Of a DNA stretch of 64,000 nt, positions 52,649 to 61,940 are shown in pieces. How positions within the stretch are numbered: position 1 is the first letter of the stretch; the number at the start of each line of letters is the position of its first letter. The notes below the pieces were generated by a model. That model was not told the origin of the DNA and searched no databases. It saw only the letters and a program-made list of their open reading frames with translations. Origin of the DNA: JABDMH01 sp965222645 (GTDB lineage Bacteria; Bacteroidota; Bacteroidia; Chitinophagales; Saprospiraceae); the NCBI GenBank assembly GCA_965222645.1, contig OZ244968.1, positions 1,426,001-1,490,000 on the forward strand, given 5' to 3'. A program made the translations under genes and the position numbers.

Positions 52649-54955
52649 ATGGAAGAAGAGAACCAGCCTAAGAAATCTCTAATTCAGGACCTTTGGGATC
52701 GAAGGTTTTTTCAATATCTCGGAACCTATCTGGGAGTTTCTTTTGGATTGATTCAATTTGCCGAATTTTTGGAATCGCGGTTTGAGTTAGGACCAAACCT
52801 CGTTGAGAAGGTCTTTCTTTTTCTCCTAATTATGCTTCCCGCAGTTGCCCTCTTTATTTATTATCATGGCCGCAAAGGTCATGACGAGTGGAAGCCCATT
52901 GAAAAATATTTTATTCCCACATCACTAGTAGCGGCACTGGGGATTTCTCTCTTTATGTTCAACAATGCAGAAAAAGAAATAGAAAAAGTATCTATCACTA
53001 ATACAGAGGGCGATACGATCACACGTATCATCCCCGCCATGGGAATGGCTAAACGTTTTGTGATTTTTCCCTTTAAATACGATGCTCAAAATGATTCAGA
53101 TAAATGGCTTTCCTGGGGGACATCTTTTCTCCTGGATAAAGATCTCGAACAAGATATGCGAACATCTTCCATCCAGCCATTTTCATTGCGTGAAGACTAT
53201 GAATCACATAATATCGATTTTAATGATGACATTTCTTTTTCGACTCAATTAAAGATAGCCCAGGACAATTATTCCGATTATTTTATCACCGGTGCAATCA
53301 ATAAAGTAGATAGCAAACTACGACTTGTATCAGAAGTATTTGAGTCTAATAGTGGTCGATTATTTATTTCGGATACCGTATCTTCCGATGACGTCTTTGG
53401 CCTGGTAGATCAGGTTTCACAAAACATCAACGCCCAACTTTATACCGTGGAATCGGGCAACCGGGAAGAGATCATTGACCTACCGGCAAAAGACTTGATT
53501 ACCCCCAATCAAGACGTTCTGAAATCTCTGGTGGATGCCAGGCTAATCCTGGTCGAAGGCCCTCAGCACATTGCACAGGCCATCACTCAGGTGGAAGAGG
53601 CAATCGGTGTGGATCCAAAATGTGGTGAATGTTTTAGCTTCCTGTCAAATTTGTATTTGGGTGCAAATCGGGAGGAGGATGCCACGAATGCTATTGACAA
53701 TGCTCTAAAGTTTTCAAGTGCTTTACCAGAGCGGCAAAGACTCAATATCGGATACTATAATTATATGGTCAAGGAGCAGGTAAGCAATGCAATACGCCTC
53801 CTGGAAAACTGGAAAAAGCTGTATCCACGTGATCAATATCCTTATTTCCAACTCATTTCTCTTTACCGTAGATCTCTCGAAGTAGACCAGGCTAAAGAAG
53901 TGGCCAAAACAGCAATTGATAATGGCCATCGAGGCAAAGTACTGATCGATCTGGCTCAGCTATACATTGACTCCGAGGATTATGAGCTGGCTGAGACATA
54001 CATGGAGGAGTTTTCTAATTTATATCCTCATAAAGCCAAAGAAAAATCGCTGCTAGGTAAGATCTACTTAGAACAAGGTAAACTCGATGATGCTATAAGA
54101 TTTTATCAAGATCTTTCCATTCTGGAACCAACCGATCCTGGTCATATTGTGGAAATTGCTTCTATCCAGGACAGACTCGGGAAGTTTGAGGAAGCAAAAA
54201 AGTTATATCAGCAGGCATTAGCACTCGGTAGTCGGCCTCAGGATTCGATCGCAGTTTATGTTGAAAAGGAAAATCATTTTAAGCGCCTGGGGCAGTTCGC
54301 TTTACTTTTCGAGACACTTGATGCAAGGGAAAATGCTCTTTTGAAAATCATGCCTCCGATTGGGGCAAAGGTCCAATTGATTAATGCAATTTGGCCACAC
54401 AAGATCGCTGTCAAAGATTATGAAGGATTCCGGGCTCGATTTCAGGAATTAAAGGATATGCTACCAGAACGAGCATCTATCTTTCAATGTTTGGAAGATT
54501 TCTTCTTTGCATTAGGTACCGAGGATTTAGAAAAATATGAGACGACTCCACCTGAATGTCTGCAAATCATTTTTCAGAGTAGCGGCAAAAATTTTGAGAT
54601 CATTTATGATGCTAGTCTCAAAGAATTAAGAGGTGATTTTAAAGAAGCTGCATTGGGATATGAAAACTATATCGACAGTACCGGATTAAACGACAAAAGA
54701 TTGAGTACTGCGTTGAGCAAGCTCTATCGAAAAAGTGATCAGCTGAATAAGGCAGAGCAACTCATGGAGAGAAATCTGAAAACCGATCCCAGCAATCCGG
54801 AATTTCTATTCGAATACGCCAAAATAGCACGAGATCAGGGAAAGGCTCAATTGGCCAAAGAACGACTAAATCAGGTGATGCACATTTGGAAAGATGCGGA
54901 TCCGGAGTACACCTTGTTCCAGGAGGCTATGGAACTCGCCTCCGATCTACAGTAA
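52649..54955 (+). CDS. Membrane-anchored tetratricopeptide-repeat protein
   Basis: 768 residues. Near the N-terminus there are about three membrane helices (YLGTYLGVSFGLIQFAEFL, VFLFLLIMLPAVALFIYYHG, FIPTSLVAALGISLFMF). A ~200-residue beta-rich segment follows (FVIFPFKYDAQNDSDKWLSW, DYFITGAINKVDSKLRLV), of the TolB-like/FlgO type seen in adenylate-cyclase-type signalling proteins, then at least eight TPR units (for example AKEKSLLGKIYLEQGKLDDA). The first part resembles proteins in which this module follows a cyclase or winged-helix domain, but neither is present here. Probably a periplasmic scaffold. Divergent neighbour is the OmpA-like gene. Confidence 0.8.
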   Translation: MEEENQPKKSLIQDLWDRRFFQYLGTYLGVSFGLIQFAEFLESRFELGPNLVEKVFLFLLIMLPAVALFIYYHGRKGHDEWKPIEKYFIPTSLVAALGISLFMFNNAEKEIEKVSITNTEGDTITRIIPAMGMAKRFVIFPFKYDAQNDSDKWLSWGTSFLLDKDLEQDMRTSSIQPFSLREDYESHNIDFNDDISFSTQLKIAQDNYSDYFITGAINKVDSKLRLVSEVFESNSGRLFISDTVSSDDVFGLVDQVSQNINAQLYTVESGNREEIIDLPAKDLITPNQDVLKSLVDARLILVEGPQHIAQAITQVEEAIGVDPKCGECFSFLSNLYLGANREEDATNAIDNALKFSSALPERQRLNIGYYNYMVKEQVSNAIRLLENWKKLYPRDQYPYFQLISLYRRSLEVDQAKEVAKTAIDNGHRGKVLIDLAQLYIDSEDYELAETYMEEFSNLYPHKAKEKSLLGKIYLEQGKLDDAIRFYQDLSILEPTDPGHIVEIASIQDRLGKFEEAKKLYQQALALGSRPQDSIAVYVEKENHFKRLGQFALLFETLDARENALLKIMPPIGAKVQLINAIWPHKIAVKDYEGFRARFQELKDMLPERASIFQCLEDFFFALGTEDLEKYETTPPECLQIIFQSSGKNFEIIYDASLKELRGDFKEAALGYENYIDSTGLNDKRLSTALSKLYRKSDQLNKAEQLMERNLKTDPSNPEFLFEYAKIARDQGKAQLAKERLNQVMHIWKDADPEYTLFQEAMELASDLQ

Positions 54956-55929
54956 ACTGGGGTCGTAGTTTGTTTAGCCCATTTGTCCTAACTCAACAAA
55001 CGTCCAAAAAAAAACAAACCTTTCTCCTTCTTACCTTGTCCTAATACAAAGTAACGCAATAAAAGTCCAAAAAACCTAAATCATTCTCTTTGCTACTTTG
55101 TCTTGATACAAAGTACCTCAAAAATCAAGGCTCTATTTTTTTTTACGCAATAAAAGCCAAAAAAACCTAAACTTTAAAAACTCACACAAATCTTGACGCA
55201 CTAATATCGAATTGACTTTGTGCGAGTTAGGTCTTAGATGGGAGGTTGTAGTCGTTCAAACACTTTAAAGTTTTTAACGGTTTTTTGGGCTTGTATTAAA
55301 AAAAAAAATAAGGCCGGAATTAGACCTTCTCTGAAGGTCTTTCAGATCGCACGCAATAAAGTTCCGTGAAAAATAATCCTAGGACCCCGACTTAGCATCC
55401 GGAGGTGGGGTCCCACACTTGGGTCGTAGCGTAAGATTTTATCCAGCGGAAAATAATCTAGTGCTGTGAATTGCTGCGAGATAGAATCAAAAGCAATAGA
55501 TCTCCACATTAAGAAGAAGGAGCCTTATAAAATCTAGCGAAGATCCAAGATGTGGGTCACCGAGGATGCAGGAGGCAGTTTTTGACCCACTTTTTGCTGC
55601 CAAAAAGTGGGAAAAGTACTCGGACACTTTAAAGTTTTTAACGATTTTTATGGCTCGCCCACCCGCTTCGCGGTTCTTATCGCTCGCCCATCCACTACTC
55701 GCGGTTCTTATCGCTTTGAGGTACTAGTACCTCGCCCCGCTTTTGGCGGGATCGCTCAAGAATTACTCGGCAAATAAAAGATTTAGCTGATTTAATCCAT
55801 TGATAATCAGTTCGAATCCGCACAATATATCATGTTAGATCAAGAAAGCGTACCTTTGTGAGACCGATTTAAAACTTACAGCTTCTTTAGCCACCCTTTA
55901 CTAAACCCATTTCATTTTAAAAATCACGG
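54956..55929. other. Gene-poor region repeating blocks of the 49-51 kb region
   Basis: No gene recognised. Contains a partial AACGCAATAAAAGTCC block (~55030), the full dispersed repeat copy B (55144-55430), and at ~55540-55770 blocks related to 51211-51300 (GTGGGTCACCGAGGATGCAG; GGGATCGCTCAAGAATTACT). The order of these blocks matches that on the other side of the 51382-54955 gene pair. Confidence 0.75.
55144..55430. repeat. Dispersed structured repeat, copy B
   Basis: Same orientation and block order as copy A at 50357-50631. Its hairpin is AGACCTTC-TCT-GAAGGTCT (55322-55340): relative to copy A, both sides of one base pair have changed (T-A to C-G), keeping the 8-bp stem. The GACCCC/GGGGTC stem is also conserved. 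Confidence 0.85.
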
Positions 55930-57171
55930 ATGACATTTAAACAGTTGGGGCTCATCGAGCCAATTCTCAAAGCATTGAGAGATAAGCGATACAATGCCCC
56001 TACCCCGATCCAACGACAGGCTATTCCACCAATTTTGAAGCGGCGAGATATCCTGGGAAGTGCCCAGACAGGAACGGGTAAAACAGCGGCATTTGCCATA
56101 CCTATTATACAGCTTATACAAAAGATTGAGGGCAACAGACAGAAAACTACACTGAGATCGCTTATCGTGACACCTACCAGGGAACTAGCGATTCAGATCG
56201 AAGAAAATATAACTGCCTACGCAAAATATACCGATGTCAGACATGCAGTGATTTTTGGAGGTGTGAAGCAAGCGAAGCAGATTGCGAAACTCAAGAAGGG
56301 TGTCCATATTCTGGTTGCTACTCCGGGAAGATTACTCGATCTAATAAATCAGGGATATATAAGTCTGGATACGATTAAAATATTTGTATTGGATGAGGCA
56401 GATCGCATGCTGGACATGGGATTTATTCACGATATAAGAAAATTGCTAAGATTACTACCTAAAAAACGCCAATCGTTATTTTTCTCAGCTACCATGCCGA
56501 ATAGCATTGTTGATCTATCGCGAAAAATACTCCACCATCCGGTAAAAATAGAAGTTAGTCCCGTGTCGTCAGCAGCCGAAACTGTCCAGCAGGTACTCTA
56601 TTATACAAATAAGCAAAATAAAAAGGATCTTTTAAGACATATTTTAAAAGATCAATCAATGGAACAGGTTTTACTTTTTTCACGTACTAAGCACGGGGCA
56701 GACCGAATAAGCCGGGACCTCAAGAAACAACGTATTAAATCAGCAGCCATTCACGGAGATAAGGCTCAAAACCACCGGCAGAAAGTTCTCAAACAGTTTA
56801 AAACCGGTCAAATAAGAGTACTCGTTGCTACTGACATTGCAGCCAGGGGTATTGATATAGACAAATTAAAGTATGTCATTAATTATGACGTTCCAAATAT
56901 AGCAGAGACTTATGTGCATAGGATCGGCAGATCTGGAAGAGCTGGGGAGGCGGGTACAGCAATTTCCATCTGTGAGCCTGAAGAAAATGCATACATACGA
57001 GACATCGAAAAACTAATCAAGCAAAAGATTAAGCCGATAATGGATCACCCATTCCCCCAAACCGAAAAGCCGATGACTGTCAAGGAAAAAAAGGCATTTG
57101 AGCTTCAAAAGAAAAGAAGACGTCAGGAATATTTTGCCAATCGCAACAAAAGAAAAGTGAGAAGGCGGTAA
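55930..57171 (+). CDS. rhlE: DEAD-box RNA helicase, RhlE type
   Basis: 413 residues with all core motifs: Q-motif (APTPIQRQAIPPIL), AQTGTGKTAAF, PTRELA, VATPGRLLDL, DEADRMLDMGF, FSATMP, VLLFSRTKHGADRI, VATDIAARGIDID and HRIGRSGRAGE. A short basic tail (KKRRRQEYFANRNKRKVRRR) is typical of RhlE proteins that act in ribosome assembly or mRNA turnover. The stop codon lies directly against an IS21 istA fragment (57172-57268), which may have trimmed the original tail or replaced downstream sequence. Confidence 0.95.
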   Translation: MTFKQLGLIEPILKALRDKRYNAPTPIQRQAIPPILKRRDILGSAQTGTGKTAAFAIPIIQLIQKIEGNRQKTTLRSLIVTPTRELAIQIEENITAYAKYTDVRHAVIFGGVKQAKQIAKLKKGVHILVATPGRLLDLINQGYISLDTIKIFVLDEADRMLDMGFIHDIRKLLRLLPKKRQSLFFSATMPNSIVDLSRKILHHPVKIEVSPVSSAAETVQQVLYYTNKQNKKDLLRHILKDQSMEQVLLFSRTKHGADRISRDLKKQRIKSAAIHGDKAQNHRQKVLKQFKTGQIRVLVATDIAARGIDIDKLKYVINYDVPNIAETYVHRIGRSGRAGEAGTAISICEPEENAYIRDIEKLIKQKIKPIMDHPFPQTEKPMTVKEKKAFELQKKRRRQEYFANRNKRKVRRR

Positions 57172-57268
57172 CAGCTAACCAATCGGCACATTGCCGGTTG
57201 CTTACACCTTTGATTTTCAACTGAATAAGTTGTCGTATCTCCATCACATTAGTTCTAGGTTTTGCCAT
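57172..57268 (-). pseudogene. N-terminal fragment of an IS21-type istA transposase
   Basis: From an ATG at 57268, about 32 residues (MAKPRTNVMEIRQLIQL, then KIKGVSNRQCADWL) match the helix-turn-helix start of IstA. The match stops at the helicase stop codon, where the frame runs into helicase antisense sequence. The sequence differs from the other istA remnant at 57324-58046, so it comes from a different IS21 element. Confidence 0.75.
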
Positions 57269-57323
57269 AACAGATCTTTTTTGATTAGATCTGCAAGTTT
57301 ACCTTTCTAAAGACCCATGGTGT

Positions 57324-58046
57324 TCAACCTAATTCCCTAAATGTTCGATTTACTACCGGCTCAGGGTTGCTTGCTTTACTTACTGCACTCTATAAATTAT
57401 CTGTGATACTCGCCTTGGGTACACCTCCGAAATAATTCAGGCAATTTATCAGGCAGCTTATAAAATCATCTTTTTGTTGACTTGGTGTGGCTTGAACATA
57501 TACTAAGTTACTGGCTGGTAGACAACTTAGGAACACCTCAACTTGTTTTACTTCTCCCATACCGCGATCCTCCCAACTTAGCTTCTTGCCTGTATAATCT
57601 ACCATCATATGTTCTCCTGCTTTGTGATGCAGTTTTAAACTCACTTCAGGGCCTACTTTCTCAGTGTGCCACCGATGATAATAGTCCATAAATTGACTGT
57701 AGCTATATCCGTCAGTGTGCTCCTTCCTGTACCTTTGCCACATCTTCTGATAGGTAAATCCAACTCGATTACTTGACCGCAGTACAAGCAGAAAATAGTC
57801 TATAAGTCGCTTGTATCGATCTGGTCTGTCGGGCTCTGGCTTGGCAAATAGAGACCCCAGATCTGATTCTGGCAGCCTTAATAACTCTTCTTTTGTCCTG
57901 CACAGAGCCCTCAATGCACTAACGTACTTATTTACCGTGTTGCGGTTTATACCTAATTGCCTGGATATTTCGCGGTTAGATTTTCCATCTACATATAACA
58001 TCACCAGCTGCCGTAATACCATAGTGTCCTTTCTTTTGTATGCCAT
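57324..58046 (-). pseudogene. Broken IS21-family istA transposase
   Basis: Likely original start at 58046 (MAYKRKDTMVLRQLVMLYVD), because the frame upstream merely reads the 24-bp terminal repeats. The helix-turn-helix (SNREISRQLGINRNTVNKYV) and the beginning of the DDE core (MMVDYTGKKLSW with the first Asp; ASITDNL with the second) are present. After DNL an in-frame TAG (57390-57392) interrupts the frame, yet similarity continues beyond it (SAVSKASNPEPVVNRTFREL) until a TGA at 57324-57326. The final catalytic Glu and all of istB are missing, so it cannot transpose by itself. Confidence 0.88.
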
Positions 58047-58085
58047 ATAGCTCTGTTTCTTTCTAATATGGCATGATTCCACCAA

Positions 58086-58199
58086 TGGCATAGCTTGGTC
58101 CCTTTCTAATGGCATAGCTTTGTCCGGAAAACCTGGCATAGCTTTGTCCGGAAAACCTGGCATAGCTTAGTCCGGAATGACTGGCATAGCTTAGTTCCG
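58086..58199. repeat. Five 24-bp terminal repeats of an IS21-type element
   Basis: TGGCATAGCT begins at 58086, 58110, 58134, 58158 and 58182, a strict 24-bp period. The unit is TGGCATAGCTTNGTCC followed by eight variable bases. Multiple short repeats near each end are the transposase-binding sites of IS21 elements, and these lie just upstream of the broken istA. Read as protein they give the spurious octapeptide series MPGFPDKA. Confidence 0.85.
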
Positions 58200-58605
58200 T
58201 TTTATACAGCAACAGTTCAGCTTACTTTGTCCACGAATATTTACTTGCAGCCGGCTTTTATGAGGGCATCGAATTGGAGATCGGGATTTTGATCAATAGT
58301 GCTCACGCGAGCGTATCCAATTAGGATATTTCGAAGAGCCAAGAAGTAAATAATCTTGTCAGGGTTTGATGTTTACTTACTTTGATTCATTTACTGAGTT
58401 TATTATCAATAATACGACCTAAATCAAAGGAAATTTTGTTGAAGGGTGAGGAGTAAAGAAATGGACCGTTTTTTTACCAATCATTTCATTCAGACTTTAG
58501 ATTCCCACGTAATTCAAATATTTTTTGTTTCTCTTGGTAACGATTCTTCTTGTTTCCGTCACTTTACTCACGTAATTAATTTCCTAACCCTCAATATCAC
58601 ATCAA
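58200..58605. other. Intergenic stretch with a possible coding remnant
   Basis: No intact gene. Between ~58239 and 58335 one plus-strand frame reads VHEYLLAAGFYEGIELEIGI and ends at a TAG; it has protein-like composition and may be the tail of a gene interrupted by the IS21 insertion. I could not assign it to a family. The remainder must hold the promoter of the peroxidase gene. Confidence 0.35.
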
Positions 58606-60087
58606 ATGAGACACGGATACAGAGTTCCAAGAAGAAGTTACCCTCAATCATATATTGACCACTGTAGTGACAGATTTGGTTTTATGTTTCCAGGACTAGC
58701 TCGAAGAAGAGCAATTCCCTATAATTCGAATAATCGTGCATTACTGGAAGACCTTGGCCAAGAGATGGGTACCAAACCTAACAGCGGGGCAACATCGATT
58801 CCAGCTGGGTATACCTATTTAGGACAGTTTATTGATCACGATATAACCCTTGATCCGTTTTCAGATATCGATAGATCTCATACACCACGAGACGTAGAAG
58901 ACTTGTTGAACTTCAGAACTCCATCACTGGATTTAGATTCTGTCTATGGTAATGGACCGAGTGTCGATCCTCATCTGTATTTACAAAACACTAATGACCC
59001 TCAGGAAGATGGTGTCAAGCTATTAATTGGATCCAATTTGGTACCAAATAACGGTCCTGGTGGTCCTCCTGGTCCAGGGGGCGTACATATTGTAAGAACA
59101 GATTTTGATATTCCTCGTACCTCTGCTCTTGCAGCGATCATCGGAGATCCGCGCAATGATGAAAATCTATTTGTTTCCCAAATACATCATGCCTTCCTGA
59201 AGTTTCATAATAGCGTAGTGGACCATCTTAAAGGGACAGTTCCAGATCAGGATTTATTTAATGAAGCGTGGACGCTTGTCAAGGCTCATTATCAGTGGAT
59301 AGTTTTACATGATTTTCTTCCAAAAATTGCCTTGCAAACGGAAATTAATAAATCGACAGCTAGACAAAGATTCTTTCGCCGACGCAATTTTTATATGCCG
59401 GTAGAATTCTCTGTTGCTGCATATAGATTTGGTCATAGTTTGGTTAGGGAGGAGTATGACTTCAACGATAATTTCAATTCGACAAACGGGAACAATGACT
59501 TCATGAAAGCCTTCGAATTCATCAGAGTACCTCATCTTCCCGTCCGAACCAATTGGGTAGTGGATTTGAACCGATTCTTTGATACCGGCACTGGACAAAA
59601 CCTAAATATTGCAAGATCGTTTGATACATCTCTAGCTCCTGCACTTAATAGCTTGCCTGGAAATCCTGCTGGCAGCTTTATGGCTCATTTAGCAAAAAGA
59701 AACCTAGTGCGCAGCATAGCTCTAAGTCTTCCTACAGGGCAAGCGATTGCGAAACGCTTACGTGCCACACCTCTCACAGAGTCTGAGTTATTGCAGAACG
59801 CCACTTCAAATGAGGATGCCGTTCTTAGACGAAGAGGGAAGTTTCTTTTGAAGAATACACCACTATGGTACTATATATTAAAGGAAGCAGAGGTTCGGCA
59901 AAGTGGCTCTAGTCTAGGTCAGGTTGGATCTATTATTGTAGCAGAGACATTCCTCCGAATCTTACGTGAAGATTCATCGTCAATCATCAATACCAGTTTT
60001 GGCCCTAGCTTACCAAGAATAGCTGGGAAACCAGCAGGCAATTTTGACATGTCAGATCTTTTAAATTTTGCAGGAGTTTTGTCCTGA
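58606..60087 (+). CDS. Animal-type (peroxidase-cyclooxygenase superfamily) haem peroxidase
   Basis: 493 residues without a signal peptide. The distal site GQFIDHDITLDP provides Gln74, Asp77 and distal His78 in the spacing of myeloperoxidase (GQxxDHD). GDPRNDENLFVSQIHHAFLKFHN (quoted as DPRNDENLFVSQIHH and FLKFHN) is the conserved helix with the Arg, and AYRFGHSLVREEY contains the probable proximal His (~277). The family uses H2O2 to oxidise halides or phenols. Bacterial members occur in scattered lineages, which suggests horizontal transfer, as does the IS21 debris immediately upstream. A small membrane protein gene follows 41 bp later. Confidence 0.93.
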   Translation: MRHGYRVPRRSYPQSYIDHCSDRFGFMFPGLARRRAIPYNSNNRALLEDLGQEMGTKPNSGATSIPAGYTYLGQFIDHDITLDPFSDIDRSHTPRDVEDLLNFRTPSLDLDSVYGNGPSVDPHLYLQNTNDPQEDGVKLLIGSNLVPNNGPGGPPGPGGVHIVRTDFDIPRTSALAAIIGDPRNDENLFVSQIHHAFLKFHNSVVDHLKGTVPDQDLFNEAWTLVKAHYQWIVLHDFLPKIALQTEINKSTARQRFFRRRNFYMPVEFSVAAYRFGHSLVREEYDFNDNFNSTNGNNDFMKAFEFIRVPHLPVRTNWVVDLNRFFDTGTGQNLNIARSFDTSLAPALNSLPGNPAGSFMAHLAKRNLVRSIALSLPTGQAIAKRLRATPLTESELLQNATSNEDAVLRRRGKFLLKNTPLWYYILKEAEVRQSGSSLGQVGSIIVAETFLRILREDSSSIINTSFGPSLPRIAGKPAGNFDMSDLLNFAGVLS

Positions 60088-60128
60088 TTATATGGTCATA
60101 TCTGCCAGTAGTAAGACTCTTTGTTATC

Positions 60129-60470
60129 ATGTCTCATGAACATAAGCCACAAAAAAGCAGGCTCCAAAACATTCTGAAAACCCTAATGGTAATTTTGGGC
60201 CTTGCTTTTTTTATTTTTCTATTTCTACAACAATGGTTTTGGGGTTTAGACCCAAGGTTATTTAATCAAATTGTTGATCATTATGCTGTATTCCTTACGG
60301 TTCCATGTGCCGCTTTTGCTGCTCTTCTCTTAGTTGTTGTGTTCGATGAAGCATATGGAGACATCAAGTTTTCTATTTGGGTATTGAATTTTGAAGGCGC
60401 TTCTGCACCTCTAATTTTATGGATACTCTGCTTTCTTTCTATTATTCTATCTATAAAAGTCTTGTGGTAG
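60129..60470 (+). CDS. Small three-helix membrane protein next to the peroxidase gene
   Basis: 113 residues with three hydrophobic segments (TLMVILGLAFFIFLFLQQWF, FLTVPCAAFAALLLVVVF, PLILWILCFLSIILSIKVLW). No family recognised. It begins 41 bp after the peroxidase stop on the same strand, so the two may be co-transcribed. Confidence 0.65.
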   Translation: MSHEHKPQKSRLQNILKTLMVILGLAFFIFLFLQQWFWGLDPRLFNQIVDHYAVFLTVPCAAFAALLLVVVFDEAYGDIKFSIWVLNFEGASAPLILWILCFLSIILSIKVLW

Positions 60471-60982
60471 ATCCATTCTTTTCTTTAAGAATTCTTCAGG
60501 AGTTATTAATCAGATAATCAGAAAATATTGGTAGCTAGCAGATTGCTGCTGGGAATTCAGATTTTAGCAGTCATTCACTACCACCGAGATCCCTGCAAAC
60601 CTAAGACAAAAGCGAAATTTTGATATTTAGTGATCACTCTTTGGAAAGTACGAATCCTCTTCTTGTTTTTTACTTCTTAGTCTTTTTTGTACCGTCTGAG
60701 TTATTCTGTTTTATCAATATGATTTGAATACCACGCTAAAATCCTAGCTATTCACCGATTCAGAGAGTCCCAATCTATCTGCTTTAGTTCAAAATTTATT
60801 TAAGGGCTGTTCGCATCAATTATTTTCCCTCACACAGAATTAATATGTTAAAAATATGTTAAAATTGACTTTGGTCATTGACAATGCTTGCCTTTAGGCC
60901 TATATAGTATATAGACTACACTTGCTTGTCTTGCTGAACACTTCTGTTTAAGCACACTCATGTATAATAAATCTTCCTCAGT
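60471..60982. other. Gene-free upstream region
   Basis: AT-rich, no recognisable gene or RNA. It contains TATATAGTATATAGAC near 60900 and probably the promoter of the 60983-63689 pair. No reliable -7/-33 element was identified. Confidence 0.4.
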
Positions 60983-61939
60983 ATGCATGTAAAGGTCATA
61001 GCCATTCTGTTCTTAACGTCCTTTAATTTGAGTGCATATTCACAACAAGGTCAGGAATCCATTAAATGGTGCCCTGTTGGAACTACTTGGTGGTATCAAA
61101 TCAAACCGGATGCAAGTCAGGCAGCTTCAACTTGGCTAAAAATGATCTCAGTGAAAGACACAATTATTGGGTTTGATACCATTCACAAGCTCACTCTCGA
61201 AGCCTCATATAAAGAGTTTCAGGCCTTTCGAATTATTCATGATGACATTCTTGTCAAGCAAAGTGATCATCAGTTATTCTATTTGATGGGTGGCGAACAG
61301 TTCTTGCTTTATGATTTCTCGAAGGATGCGGGAGATACTTTGGTGGTGAGAGCTCCATCACAACTAATTAATTCCCTCTATACACTATCATTATGGGATA
61401 CATTGGTTATTGATACAATCGATCAAGTTGTCATTAATGGTGTACAGAGGCGTCGTCAATTTCTGAGATCAATTTCATTTGCACAGAGCGATTATGGACA
61501 TGAAGTTATTGAAGGAATCGGTGCAGTAGATACCTGGTTTTTCCCAACGTTCACAGCCTTTGCGGAAGATATCGATGTGTTTGATGGGCTCAGATGTTTC
61601 CAATCAAATGATGGGGCTATATTTAATTTTACCCTCAATCTCTGCGATCATGATCACACCACATCGATTATTTACATAAGTGGGCTTCAGTCTTTTGTTT
61701 TAGCTCCAAATCCAGCAAAGGATAGAGTGTCTTTCCAGGATGTTCACGAATTCACGAACCGTACTCCTTTTTCAATCTCAATTCATGATTCAAATGGAAT
61801 AAGGTGGGAGCACATGACAGGGTTGACACATCTCAATGGTCTTTCTATAGACCTGCATGACCTAGTTTCAGGCCTGTACTTCGTAAGAGTATTCGATCAT
61901 GAGAGGATATATTCAATAACAAGAATTATTAAACTATAA
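60983..61939 (+). CDS. T9SS-secreted protein of unknown function
   Basis: 318 residues with a Sec signal (ending SAYSQ). The middle ~210 residues (WCPVGTTWWYQIKPDASQ, YDFSKDAGDTLVVRA) are typical of surface-exported Bacteroidota proteins without known function. The C-terminal ~80 residues form a T9SS type A sorting domain: FVLAPNPAKDRVSF, SISIHDSNG, LVSGLYFVRVFD and RIIKL. It is separated by one base from the downstream metalloprotease gene, so they form an operon. A role as a partner of the protease is a guess. Confidence 0.82.
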   Translation: MHVKVIAILFLTSFNLSAYSQQGQESIKWCPVGTTWWYQIKPDASQAASTWLKMISVKDTIIGFDTIHKLTLEASYKEFQAFRIIHDDILVKQSDHQLFYLMGGEQFLLYDFSKDAGDTLVVRAPSQLINSLYTLSLWDTLVIDTIDQVVINGVQRRRQFLRSISFAQSDYGHEVIEGIGAVDTWFFPTFTAFAEDIDVFDGLRCFQSNDGAIFNFTLNLCDHDHTTSIIYISGLQSFVLAPNPAKDRVSFQDVHEFTNRTPFSISIHDSNGIRWEHMTGLTHLNGLSIDLHDLVSGLYFVRVFDHERIYSITRIIKL

Positions 61940-61940
61940 A

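Noticed and set aside
58086..58199. CRISPR-like or coding repeats (octapeptide MPGFPDKA)
   Set aside because: The 24-bp period without spacers, next to an istA remnant, fits IS21 terminal binding sites.
58446..58658. 70-residue frame before the peroxidase gene
   Set aside because: It overlaps the peroxidase start in another frame, is Ser/Phe-rich and has no family features.
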